Positions 1-10,814 of a stretch of DNA of 64,000 nucleotides are shown here, in pieces. The DNA lies in assembly GCF_030269925.1 (NCBI RefSeq), contig NC_085128.1, positions 12,898,501 to 12,962,500 on the forward strand, written 5' to 3'. The notes below the pieces were generated by a model. That model saw only the letters and a program-made list of their open reading frames with translations, was not told the origin of the DNA and ran no database searches. The translations under genes were made by a program, and so were the position numbers. The stretch is from Bombyx mori (lineage: Eukaryota; Arthropoda; Insecta; Lepidoptera; Bombycidae). Every line of letters starts with the position of its first letter. Position 1 is the first letter of the stretch.

Positions 1-2
1 TT

Positions 3-230
3 TCTAAAACTTTTCCTTTCCTACCTCCCCTCTCTAATTCTAAACTGCTATCTCTTTCTGAACCTAATAGATGTTGCCATTACAACAGGCACAAAATAAA
101 TGAGTCCACTATTATCAAAGCCGGCAATGTGACTTTTGGACAATTATTGGTAAATCAGAAAAACCAATTATTGACTTTGTATTCCATTGGCAGTCACAAA
201 ACTCTTCTGAACGACATCTTAGATAAATAA
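3..230 (+). other. Open frame of unknown nature at the window edge
   Basis: One frame is open from the window edge to TAA at 228-230 and reads like protein near its end (IIKAGNVTFGQLLVNQKNQ). It does not match importin-13, whose next exon starts at 410. It may be the C-terminus of a transposon ORF in the intron. No family recognised. Confidence 0.2.
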
Positions 231-409
231 CAGGTTAAGTATTAACCTTTATTTAATGCAGGTTTTGAACCGTATTCTTTGAAGGAGACGATTATATTCA
301 AATCAATCTGTATTGACCTTTGATAATAGACGACTCAAATATCCAACAAAACAAACTGAAAAAACGTAATAAAAATAACACTCCCCACATATAGATACTT
401 TTTGTGCAG

Positions 410-3400
410 GACGAAGTACTCCACATTATAGATGACACGAAGGTGATTCATCCGGTCTGGAAGGAAGTTTTCTCGCGTCTCCTGCTGGCCCTGGTCACCA
501 AGTCCGAAGCTGCTCCGGAAAATAATTTATCTAAAGACGACCTTGAACTGCTCAGGTGTTATCGGCAGGATATCGCTGATACTGTGGTAAGAAAAAAAAT
601 ATTATTAATTGCTTTCATTCCCTTCCAAAATAATGTTCAGATATTTGTATCAGGTAAGCAGGAAATATGACTGACTGTTGAGAAGTATAACCAAAAGTCG
701 ATTAATACTAATGAGCTGGCCTTTCAACCCGTGCATTCCAATGATATCCCAAATCCTTTGAAAAACTTCATAGATACATCAAGACATGTTAGCGATTGCT
801 CTCATTGACAGTAAAGGCCTGCGAATCTTAATTGTCTGAGGACTAATCTCAAACCCCCTGTATAATATGTGTTTTCATTATATTCAGTTTCAGTTTTAGC
901 TAAAAAGTCCCAAGTTTCTTGTGTGCTGAATAATATTCCCTTGCCTTTGTTGTTGTTTTCAATGATTATTATTAAAACACAATTATATATTGAAAGGCTG
1001 AGAAGAAGATTAAATACGGGTGGTAGTACGACCTCTTGAAAGTCCGCGCGGGTAGGTACCACCACCCTGCTTATTTCTGCCGTGAAGCAGTAATGCGTTT
1101 CGGTTTGAAGGGTGGGGCAGCCGTTTTAACTATACCTGAGACTTTAGAACTTATATCTCAAGGTGGGTGTCGCATTTACGATGTAGATGTCTATGCGCTC
1201 CAGTAACCACTTAACACCAGGTGTGAGCTCGTTCACGCATCTAAGCAATAAATAAAAAATACGTCTGCAATAACAATAAGTCCCCAGTAAATCAGCTAAA
1301 CCGAAATCACAGATAACCCCCTATCTTATAGGGTTAGCTGTGACTGAAATACACCTCCGTTAACGGAGACTTTTTGGCGGGAACGCGAGAAGTGAAGTTG
1401 TGTGATTTGTTTAATTTTTATTTAGTGTTGCTTCAGGTTTAAATGTGTAATAACGGTGGTTTGTTAACTGTTTAATATCTTTGAAAATGCACAAATGTGG
1501 GAAAATGAAACAAGGCCGCTGGATGTAACTTCTCGGGATCCTCCAAAAAGTCAACTGAAAAAATCTCAGTAAATGACCACCATTTTACTCAGATTATATT
1601 TAATTTCATCCCAGTTGATTAATGTCTCAAATTAATCATCTTCATTTCATTTCATTTCACTCCATATTATCATTTTTCATAAAAATAAGAATATAAATTA
1701 AAATAAGACATGACCTAAAGGTGTTAGCTATCGGGTCATAAAATCCCTTAAAAAAAAACCTCCGTTAACAGATATAATAAACGCCACGTCTATTTTCAGA
1801 TGTACTGTTTCGCTATACTCGGCGACTGGTGCTGGAGCACTGTGGAGAGCGCGTTCAACTCGGCCGAGACGGATTCACGTCGCGAAGCCGCCCTGCACAT
1901 ATTCCTGTCGTTGGCGGACGCCGCGCCCTACGAACGGGCCCCCGACGCCCTGTTCAACATGCTGGAACATGCCGTCAACATCGCCAACACTTCGACCGAC
2001 AATAGGATGTTAAACACCGCTTTGGACTGTCTCGGTAACTACGAAAGAAAATATTGGATATTATTAGCTGTATTAAATCCAAACTGATTCGTTTTTTTAA
2101 GGGATTTTATGACCTGGTCACGAAGACCTTTAAGTCATGTCTTATTTTAATTAATATTCTTATTTTTATAAAAAAATATAATATGGAGTTAAATGAAATG
2201 AGATGATATGAGATGAAATATAGTCTTAGTAAAATGGTGGTCATTTACTGAGATTTTTTTTAAGTGGACTTTTTGGAGGATCCCGGGAAGTTACGTCCAG
2301 CGGCTTTGTTTCATTTTCCCACATTTGTGCACTTTCACAGATATTAAACAGTTAATAAACCACCGTTATCACACATTTAAACCTGAAGAAACACTAAATA
2401 GACAAAATAAAACAAATCACACAACTTCACTCCTCGCGTTCCCGCCAAAAAGTCTTCAAACTGATTTGTTGATCGACCAGTGATACCAATATAAAAATAT
2501 CGTTCATGTTGCCAGTTACATCACAACATGTAAATAGTTAATATATAATTGTAAATAGACATGCTTTAACAAAAACCGACTTCAAATAGACAAAAAAAAA
2601 TGATATTCCAAAACAAATTAAGATACACTAAAAACAATAATCATCGAAATCGGTTGGCGTGATATTTAGTTATTCATCTATTTGTCGCGCACGTACTTAA
2701 TGCAAATTTAAGACTTATATGGTTTTCTCATGGATACCATTATCAGAACTGGACTAAATGGAAATGGAACAACACGGGAAGCGTCAGCTTTCTAATAAAA
2801 AAATTATCATCAAAATCGATTCACCCAGTCAAAAGTTATGAGGTAACAAACATAAAAAAAAACACCGTCGAATTGAGAACCTCCTTTTTTGAAGTCGCTT
2901 AAAAATATGGTGGTTAATTATATATTATGTAAACTGACTAATGGAGATTATATTATGTAGGCGTAATGATGGTCACAGTTGGTGTTTATGTGTGAGCGCA
3001 GGCGGGTACGCGTCGTGGCTGAGTTCGGTGTCGGGACAGGAGCGCTGTGCAGCCCTGGGGCTCTCCAGCGTGATGGCCGCCGGCGCCGCCCTCCAGCGGT
3101 GCGTGGCCCCCGCCGCCCTCGCCCTGCGCAAGCTGTGCGCCGACTGCAGCGCGCCCGCGGCCGACCTCGCGCCCGACATAGTGCACGCCGCGCGGGTAAC
3201 TATAGTAGAATTATTTTGTCCGTGCAGCTTGGGTCATAAAACATAGCCCGGCTAGGGCGGTGAGCATGATCGATAAAAACAAATGAGTCATCAAAAACAC
3301 GTACACGGCGGCGGGGTGGTATACGAAGGGTGGTGAGACATTGTTATGTTAAGAGTCATTTGTACTTACCTGCAAATTATAGTACATTATGTCGAAGAGA

Positions 3401-6400
3401 AATGTGTTTTTATTCATTCGTTCTCTGAATTTCTTTAGTGACACAATGGCTACTCCTTTATTTTGTATCAAAACGGCAGAATTTATTCAAAATAATATTC
3501 GCACGTGTTGTTATCAACAATGTGTTAAAATTTTCACTGAAATAAGAATAGATCCCGAAAATATACAAAGTGTTAATTTCTGCCGTTCTCGTTAACTTGC
3601 TGCGGCGATATGTGGTGTAAGTGTTAGATTAGTGATTATCTCTTTCATTTTTATCACTAACTCACAAAATGACAAAACTAAATACACTATCGATAACGCT
3701 TATCGACAAAAATAATGCGCATCACTACGAGAGAGCGAGAGAGAGAGAGAATTCTTTATTGTATTCGAATTTAATGTTTCAGCATGTCGTATACGTATAA
3801 TAAAGAGATTATAACGTCCACAGAGCACAGGTGGCCGTAGCGACGGCTGGGTGCGGCGCCAGCTGTGCGGCGCTGCGGGCGCGGCGCTAGCGGCAGCGCC
3901 GCCTCTACTGGCTGCACCGCTGTTGGAAGATCTCGCACGCACGCTCCGGGATGACATCGCTATGCAAGTAATACGGTGATTTAGATAATATTGAAAATTG
4001 TCTATATAACGTTAATACTTTTTTAGATAAATTTCGAGGGTGATCGTAGAGAAAAAGCTGAACACCAATATTTTATAACGATATGTATTTTTTTTGCCCT
4101 CGTAGGCAGACGAGCATACGGCCCACATGATGGTGAGTGGTTACCGTCGACCATGGACTTCAACAATGCCAGGGATAGAGCCAAGCCGCTGCCTTGCATA
4201 ATAAACATAATAATCGGTTTAATAAAAGTGAGCATATATCTTTTAAATTTCAATAAAAAAAACGCTTAGATACCTAAACCACCGTTGGTCTAGATAACTA
4301 GACTAAAATTTTCTGATGAGGATGCTCGTGTTGTACAAAAGTGTGAAGTTTGTTTAGTTCGCGTAATGTTCATAAGCTGATGGATGCTCGTGTTGTACAA
4401 AAGTGTGAATATTTGTTTAGTTCGCGTAATGTTCATAAGCTGATGGATGCTCGTGTTGTACAAAAGTGTGAACATTTGTTTAGTTCGCGTAATGTTCATA
4501 AGCTGATGGATGCTCGTGTTGTACAAAAGTGTGAATATTTGTTTAGTTCGCGTAATGTTCATAAGCTGATGGATGCTCGTGTTGTACAAAAGTGTGAATA
4601 TTTGTTTAGTTCGCGTAATGTTCATAAGCTGATGGATGCTCGTATTGTACAAAAGTGTGAATATTTGTTTAGTTCGCGTAATGTTCATAAGCTGATGGAT
4701 GCTCGTGTTGTACAAAAGTGTGAATATTTGTTTAGTTCGCGTAATGTTCATAAGCTGATGGATGCTCGTGTTGTACAAAAGTGTGAATATTTGTTTAGTT
4801 CGCGTAATGTTCATAAGCTGATGGATGCTCGTGTTGTACAATAGTGTGAATATTTGTTTAGTTCGCGTAATGTTCATAAGTTGATGGATGCTCGTGTTGT
4901 ACAAAAGTGTGAATATTTGTTTAGTTCGCGTAATGTTCATAAGCTGATGGATGCTCGTGTTGTACAAAAGTGTGAATATTTGTTTAGTTCGCGTAATGTT
5001 CATAAGCTGATGGATGCTCGTGTTGTACAATAGTGTGAATATTTGTTTAGTTCGCGTAATGTTCATAAGCTGATGGATGCTCGTGTTGTACAAAAGTGTG
5101 AATATTTGTTTAGTTCGCGTAATGTTCATAAGCTGATGGATGCTCGTGTTGTACAAAAGTGTGAATATTTGTTTAGTTCGCGTAATGTTCATAAGCTGAT
5201 GGATGCTCGTGTTGTACAATAGTGTGAATATTTGTTTAGTTCGCGTAATGTTCATAAGCTGATGGATGCTCGTGTTGTACAAAAGTGTGAATATTTGTTT
5301 AGTTCGCGTAATGTTCATAAGCTGATGGATGCTCGTGTTGTACAAAAGTGTGAATATTTGTTTAGTTCGCGTAATGTTCATAAGCTGATGGATGCTCGTG
5401 TTGTACAAAAGTGTGAATATTTGTTTAATTCGCGTAATGTTCATAAGCTGATGGTTGTCGGTCCAGAGACGCGACGTGAACCTGACGTGCTGCGCGGCGG
5501 AGTGCGCGGCCGTGGTGATGGCGGCGCTGGCCCCCAGCCCCGCGCTTGCCGCCCAACTGTTCCGCATCATCGCCCCCACCCTGCCGCCGCTCGCTCAACA
5601 CGAAGCTCTCGTCGAAGTTAGTACAAACTTATAATGTATATGTATTATAAACACATACTAGATACATATTCTTTTACGCACTGAGGGTTCGGGATAAATA
5701 AAATTTCACCATAGTACAATTTAATACTGTATTCAACACTTAGAACACTTAAACACTTCACAAACACTTTAAAACTCTCAATTCGCTTATTCCGCTTCAC
5801 TTCAGGTGATCCGTTCGCTGTTTCGCTTCGAGTAGTTCCGATTACTGACTGACTGCGTGCCCTATCTAAAACCCTTTTATTATCGAAAATATTCCACACA
5901 TCTCTAGTAGTAGTTTCCACTATCTGTCAATAGATGGCGCTGTACTTCTTGGGCGTTCTACGTGCTTCTAGGTCCTTCGATATTCCTTCGACTATTCGGC
6001 GATAGATGGCGTTACTCTTACCGGCGTAACAATATCTAGTTATAAGAGTAGACGAGCTACGTTACAATAGTCCCATTTGAGATTCCCAAATAGGGTATGG
6101 CACCGCGGCCTCATTGAGTAAACCCCAACAACCATTAAATTAACTGTTCCACCAATTCCTACTCCGTTTTACAACCAAAACCTTTAATCAGAATCGAGGT
6201 TCGAGATAATAATTCGATACATTTTCTTTGCAGTATTTATTCACGATACTAAAGCAGACGGTGTCAGCTCTAATGGAAGAGTGCGTGCCGCTGGTCGCCG
6301 AAATAGCGGAGCTGCTGATGACTGGCTTCACTAACTTCAGTTGCGCTCCGGGACTGGACATAGTGAAACTGGTACGAGCTTTGTGAATCGAGCACCGAGA

Positions 6401-9400
6401 GAAATAGTAGAACCGATTTTTTTATTTTAATTCGCTTATAGAACGCCCAAAGGTGGGCGTGGTCAGAATAGTTGTTCGATTTGATTTAAAATAAACAAAA
6501 TTGTAAATGAGCCCTACCTATTCGCTGATAGCCTAAGTGGCTATTCCAACTTCGCGCCGAAGGGTAGATGAGGTCACGGGCTCAACCTAAAAGAATTTGC
6601 TAACACCATCCCTAGCAAGAGCAATGAATCGTAGAATCTACTACCGGATCGGAATCGCAATCTACTGAGAAGATTTGTCGAGAAACTTATCAGGCTACTT
6701 AAAACTAACCACTGTAATCGTCAATAGGTCACAGCTCCGAGGAAACGGCTTGGCTCTGCCCCTGGCATTGCTGAAGTCTATGGGCGACGGTAACCACTCA
6801 CCATTAGGTGGGCCGTATGCTCGTCTGCCTACAAGGGCAATAAAAAATAAATAAATAAAAGATTGACTACCGATGGGAGTTTATGTGATTCTAGCTTTAC
6901 GTTTGTCGGCAGATGGTGTTGGTCGTGGGCGAGTGGTCGGGCTCGGCGGCGCTGGTGAGCAGCGTGGTGGCGACCAGCGTGCAAGAGCTGGCGCCGCAGC
7001 CCGCCGCCAGGCCAGACCTCTCCGACGGACTCTTCGCTATGTTGATGGCCCTCACTAAGAAGAAACCAGAAGTCCTCAACTGGATCGAACATTTGCTCCC
7101 TGAACTGGTCGACCTAGGTATTTAACGCATTTTTTAAAGTGAAACTTCTTTAGGCGCGTTGAGAGTAAAATTTAACTCGCGACAGATTCGTTACGGCTAG
7201 AGAGAAAAGATACAACTTAGGAAGAGCGAGAGTGAGAAAATAGACAGAGCGTCTCGCGAACCACTGGAACATTGTGAGAGGGTAAGGACAAAGGGCGCTA
7301 GGTCGTTTCTATTACAAGATAAATTTGATTTAAGGATAAAAATAGAAAAAATCTTCGCACCGCAAGAGAAGTTTCACTTCTGTCACGTGTACCAGTTGTG
7401 CTGTGTACACGTGTGTCAGTTGCACGAGCATCATTTTTTTAGTGTTTTTTTTATTCGATTGTGAATCAACCTACTACAATTTATCGATAGTCTTCTGAAC
7501 CGCCCCGCCCATTCATACCGCGTATTTGCCATGTACTCCAGTTTAGAGGGTGAGGCAGCGATCGTACTGTGCGATTGAGACTTAGACCTCATGTCTTAAA
7601 ATGACTATGACCCATAGACTATGATAACTATTCAATACCGTGCGGGCATGTAAACTCGATAACCTGTCTACGAAAACAAACAGCAAAATAAAAGTATAGA
7701 TTCACGCCGTTATTCGTGAATTTACCTGAACGATTTATGCAAACATGTCCGAACTGTCCTCACAGTACAAGTGTGCAACATATTCATAATTATTTTACAC
7801 TAACATAAAAGACAAAAAGACATAAAAGAGTATTGAAGATGCGGCTGTTCTACTCTAAAACCACAACATAATAGCTTTACAATATTTAATACGCATTTGC
7901 TTATATTTCAATGAATTGTTTTACTCCGTAAGGACTAGATTAGCTCGATTTTATGCTACCTACATTAATTTGTCAATTATAAAAACGCTAAATCGTAACC
8001 AACCAATGCACGTAAAATTCACTTTACTTTAGACACGTATAGATATTTATTACGTGAATTTATTTATGGATACCCTCAAGTAATAGGTTGGGGAAAAAGT
8101 TTCTTCGCATTTTTTAAGACAATTCACAACATTTTTTAATATAGTTTATTTACATTTAACTAAAGTATGTAGGTACCATTTTGTTCGATAACTTTTTGCT
8201 ATCTTGTAGGACATGGGAAAAATGTGAAAAACTGACTTAATCGTTGTGGTAATAAAGTACATCGAAGTGAATGATATATTTATGTTCCAGGCGGGAATTC
8301 AATCCGCGTGTGGGCGCCGGGCGCGGTGCGGTCGGTGTGCGGCTGGCTGTCGGCGCTCTGTGTCGCGCGCCCGCGGGCTGCGCATGCGCGCGGAGCCGCC
8401 CTCACGCACGCCCTGCTGATCTGTATCGGTACGTACACAGAAGTCGTCGTTTTCCTGCCTAAGCTGAGAGCCTTGAGAGGCTATATCAGCGTAACCTTAA
8501 CTAGTAAGTGAGCTCACGGGGCTCAAACATGACGACGTTGCTAACACGAACCCTAGCAAGAGCCGTGCTTCGCAGGATCTACCACCAGATCGGAAACGCG
8601 ACCCATTGAGAAGATCCGGCGAGAAACTCAGTGGGCTGTGTCTGTGGGTTAATTTACTCGTCGAGCCCTTCGTCCAAAGTGATGGGTTCGACGAGAACGA
8701 TGACCGGTGCTTGAGGTACCTAAAAGCACCATAAGTGGATCGGGAAGATCCGAAATGACGTTTGGGGCGACGTCGACTACTTTCCATTCTGTTCGCAGGA
8801 TCGGGACTGTAGTTACCGGCGGCCACGATGAGAGGGTTCTCGTGTCGTGCCGCTTTGTCGAAGTGGAGCCTAAAGGATAAGACGTCCGGTGCATTCGTAT
8901 CTAGCGATGCACCGGTGTTCGAATCCCGCAAGGGGGTACCAATTTTTCTAACGGAATACGTACTTAACAAATGTTCACGATTGACTTCCACGGTGAAGGA
9001 ATAACAACACCGTGTAATAAAAATCAAACCTGCAAAATTATATTGCTTAATTACTGGTGCTAGGACTGGTGAGTCCGCCTATTTCTGCCGTGAAGCAGTA
9101 ATGCGTTTCGGTTTGAAGGGTGGGGTAGCCGCTGTAACTATACTCAGACCTCAGAACGTATATCTCAAGGTGGGTGGCGCATTTACGTTGTAGATGTCTA
9201 TGGGCTCCAGTAACCACTTAACACCAGGTGGGCTGTGAGCTCGTCCACGAATCTAAGCAAAAAAACACTGCAGGCGCGCGCGGGCCGCTGGGCGTGGTGC
9301 GTTCGTGGTGCGACTGGCTGTCGGCACAGTTAAATTAATTTTTTTAGAAATGGTTCCACGCTCTGTAAAATAATTGACGTACGTTGTACAGGCGGCGTGA

Positions 9401-10622
9401 TGCCTCGCAACCAAGTGATGCCCGTCTCAGACCTGCTGCTGTCAATGAACCGTGCGGATTGGGGGGAGGAGGAAGAAAAGCTGGAGACGTGGCTGCGAAC
9501 CTCACTGGCGCCCTCGGATTTCCCCACGCCACACGCCACACACGCACACAAACAGAAATTCATAGCCGGCGTGCTCAGGTAACATGATAAAAAAATTTTT
9601 TAAAGAAAATTTTAAGTTTAATATTCAAAATAATTTGGATGCAGTATCCTTACTATTACATACAATATATTTAGTAACATATTGTTAAATATAGTATATA
9701 TCTATATGATTATTTTATAGATATGAACTAAAAGCCCGCTTACGAGATTTTACGTATGTAGTTACTGAAAATATAGACATCGCGGGTGAATATTGCCATC
9801 TCTCTTCAGACACGAGGTCGTAATTTTTATTTAATGGTATAATGGTCGCCCCACCCTTAAAACTGGAACACATTTTAACTTCCCGGCACAAATAGGGTAG
9901 TGATACATACACGTATTTTTGTTGAACAATCACAGATAACTGAAAATCAGTTGAATTCTGTGTCTCAAACCTACTGACACTTCTCATACTAATGGCACGT
10001 ATGACACCACCGGCAAACAATGTACAATCATCACTACAACAAAGATCAATAGGTTGATAATCCATCCACCATCATGTGGGCCGTGTGCTTGTCTGCCTAC
10101 AAGGGCACTAAAAAAACCTTAGCACTAAATCGAGATTATGCTTTACCACAGAACACACCTTTGAATTTTATATTCTGTTTAATTTTTTTTTTCCTACCTA
10201 TACTGATAGTCTTGAGATTGAGAGGCTATAATCAGCTTCGCCTTAGCGTGTATGTGAGCTCACGGGGCTCAAACCGGAGTGGTGCTAACACTGGCCCTAG
10301 CAAGAGCAGTGCTTCGCAGAATCTACCACCGGATCGGAAACGCGACCCACTGAGAAGATCCGGCGAGAAACTCAGTGGGCTGTGTCTATGGATTAATTCG
10401 CTCAGGGTCGACGAGGACGGTGACCGGTGCTTGTGGTACCTAAAAGCACCGTTAATGTATCAGGAGAATCCGTAATGACGTGTCTGTTTAATATTTTACA
10501 GGGAACGAACCAGTAAGCGCAGGATACTCGAAGTGGTGCAGGAGTTCTCGCTGGCGTGTCGAGGACTCATCGGCACCGAGTACTCGCGGCAGGCGATCGC
10601 CTCCAGAAGTCTAGTCTCTTAA
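410..10622 (+). CDS. IPO13: Importin-13, C-terminal part (10 exons; 5' end outside window)
   Basis: Karyopherin-beta family receptor that carries cargo through nuclear pores under Ran-GTP control. Exons: 410-586, 1800-2034, 3002-3195, 3824-3967, 5467-5616, 6234-6371, 6913-7117, 8291-8428, 9392-9578, 10502-10622 (stop TAA 10620-10622). All junctions are GT/AG and phases match, giving 562 residues. Landmarks seen that fit the animal IPO13 family: RCYRQDIADTVMYCF across the first junction, WLSSVSGQERCAAL, ALRKLCADC, KKKPEVLNWIEHLLPEL, and the C-terminal RERTSKRRILEVVQEFSL followed by CRGLIGTEYS. The protein is all-helical HEAT-type with no membrane segments. Exons 3-5 and 8 are extremely GC-rich against AT-rich introns, so all frames look open there; phase and homology decide the frame. 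Introns carry SINEs, LINE tails, a minisatellite and an LTR. Transportin-3 is the nearest alternative, but the C-terminus fits IPO13 better. The 3' UTR end is not visible; AATAAA occurs at 11416. Confidence 0.93.
1018..1254 (+). repeat. Bm1-type SINE, 5'-truncated
   Basis: Tail portion running from GGTGGTAGTACGACCTCTTG to an A-rich end, in the importin-13 intron between exons 410-586 and 1800-2034. Confidence 0.75.
1354..1769 (+). repeat. Retroposon family C, full copy with target-site duplication
   Basis: A 394-bp unit (1365-1758) that begins GGAGACTTTTTGGCGGGAAC and ends CCCTTAAAAAAAAA. It is flanked on both sides by the 11-bp direct repeat CCTCCGTTAAC (1354-1364, 1759-1769). The A-rich 3' end plus target duplication indicates retroposition. 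There is no tRNA-like head. Confidence 0.75.
2090..2454 (-). repeat. Retroposon family C, inverted copy
   Basis: Reverse complement of the copy at 1365-1758, starting at the A-rich tail (TTTTTTAAGGGATTTTATGA) and ending at the CCCGCCAAAAAGTC head. Lies 55 bp after importin-13 exon 1800-2034. Confidence 0.75.
2478..2915 (+). repeat. LINE 3' end (RTE-like family)
   Basis: Non-coding tail ending GAACCTCC, a T-run and GAAGTCGCTTAAAAA, a form I recognise from many lepidopteran introns. A degenerate relative sits at 26990-27215. Confidence 0.45.
4087..4203 (-). repeat. LINE 3' tail, family B
   Basis: Begins with a T-run followed by GCCCTCGTAGGCAGACGAGC and runs to AGCCAAGCCGCTGCC. Family B is the 3' end of the LINE whose coding end is visible at 48384-48761. 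Confidence 0.6.
4313..5452. repeat. 63-bp minisatellite, about 18 units
   Basis: Seventeen complete units plus a degenerate first one, nearly identical. Each unit contains GCTCGTGTTGTACAAAAGTG and GTTCGCGTAATGTTCATAAG. The 63-bp length is divisible by three, so long open frames arise on both strands. Variants carrying ACAATAG recur at 4842, 5031 and 5220, exactly 189 bp apart, showing a three-unit higher-order repeat. The array ends 14 bp before the acceptor of importin-13 exon 5467-5616. Confidence 0.95.
5668..6031 (-). mobile_element. Probable solo LTR of a gypsy-like retrotransposon
   Basis: Read on the minus strand, it begins TGTTACGCCGGTAAGAGTAA, has a TATA-like ATAAAAGGGTTTTA followed by a start-like CGCAGTCAGTCAG, and runs to CCCTCAGTGCGTAA. 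The TGTTAC start and this layout are typical of gypsy-group LTRs. No second LTR or internal gag-pol is present, and target duplication was not resolved. Confidence 0.4.
6515..6700 (-). repeat. Degenerate LINE 3' region, family D
   Basis: Decayed copy recognisable from CTATTCGCTGATAGCCTAAG, the shared CTCAACC and the ACTGAGAAGAT segment of family D. Confidence 0.45.
6745..6865 (+). repeat. LINE 3' tail, family B
   Basis: Runs from ACGGCTTGGCTCTGCCCC to the A-rich end AATAAAAAATAAATAAATAA, about 50 bp before the acceptor of importin-13 exon 6913-7117. Confidence 0.65.
7137..7381. mobile_element. Short inverted-repeat element (MITE-like, family G)
   Basis: Bounded by inverted copies of AGTGAAACTTCTTTAG (7139-7154) and GAGAAGTTTCACTT (7367-7380). 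The same terminal motif occurs near 21450-21510 and 62820-62880. Confidence 0.45.
8086..8225 (+). mobile_element. Mariner-like terminal fragment
   Basis: GGTTGGGGAAAAAGTTTC followed by CATTTTGTTCGATAACTTTT resembles the terminal region of mariner elements. No transposase ORF remains here. Confidence 0.4.
8452..8866 (-). repeat. LINE 3' end with C-terminal coding remnant, family D
   Basis: On the minus strand the distal part encodes FDKAARHENPLIVAAGNYSP, the C-terminal end of a LINE reverse transcriptase ORF whose larger remnant lies at 34380-35108. The rest is its 3' UTR. It directly abuts a SINE at 8867. Confidence 0.65.
8867..9262 (+). repeat. Bm1-type SINE, near full length
   Basis: Carries a tRNA-like head with A-box-like TAAAGGATAAG and B-box-like GTTCGAATCCC, then the body and conserved tail, ending in A-run. 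Together with the copy at 49085-49500 this shows that the tail-only copies elsewhere are truncations. Confidence 0.8.
9274..9328 (+). pseudogene. Truncated duplicate of importin-13 exon 8291-8428
   Basis: After CTGCAG the sequence reads, in the same phase as the real exon, ARGPLGVVRSWCDWLSAQ, against WAPGAVRSVCGWLSALC in exon 8291-8428. It lacks the second half of that exon and a convincing donor site, and sits in the intron just after a SINE. Confidence 0.55.
10063..10117 (+). repeat. LINE 3' tail fragment, family B
   Basis: Short terminal piece ending GCCTACAAGGGCACTAAAAA. Confidence 0.5.
10190..10472 (-). repeat. LINE 3' region, family D
   Basis: T-run, then AGGCTATAATCAGCTTCGCC, CTCACGGGGCTCAAACC and GGTACCTAAAAGCACC; in the last importin-13 intron, ending about 30 bp before the final exon. 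Confidence 0.65.
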
Positions 10623-10814
10623 TAACTATTCAAATTTAGAAATTAAAAGAAATTTCAAGGCTATAATCTGTGTACCGAATGAACTAATGAACGACTGAAA
10701 ATTGAAGACTGTACAATGAAATACAGTTTTAGAATTGCGGTATACAATCTAACGAGTAAGTCTAGTGTAATATTATTATATAAAACGAAAAAAAATCTAC
10801 TAGTATTTTGCATA

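Noticed and set aside
2941..3246. Overlapping ORFs in several frames around importin-13 exon 3002-3195 (also at 8271-8511, 19712-20138 and 21000-21325)
   Set aside because: GC-rich exons leave several frames open; only one frame in each fits splice phase and family homology.
4313..5452. CRISPR-like repeat array
   Set aside because: Units are contiguous with no unique spacers, and the organism is an insect.
4290..5579. 429-codon minus-strand ORF and matching plus-strand ORFs
   Set aside because: They are by-products of the 63-bp minisatellite, whose unit is divisible by three.
8497..9027. 176-codon minus-strand ORF as a gene
   Set aside because: Composite of a LINE 3' region and the head of a SINE; no single protein family.
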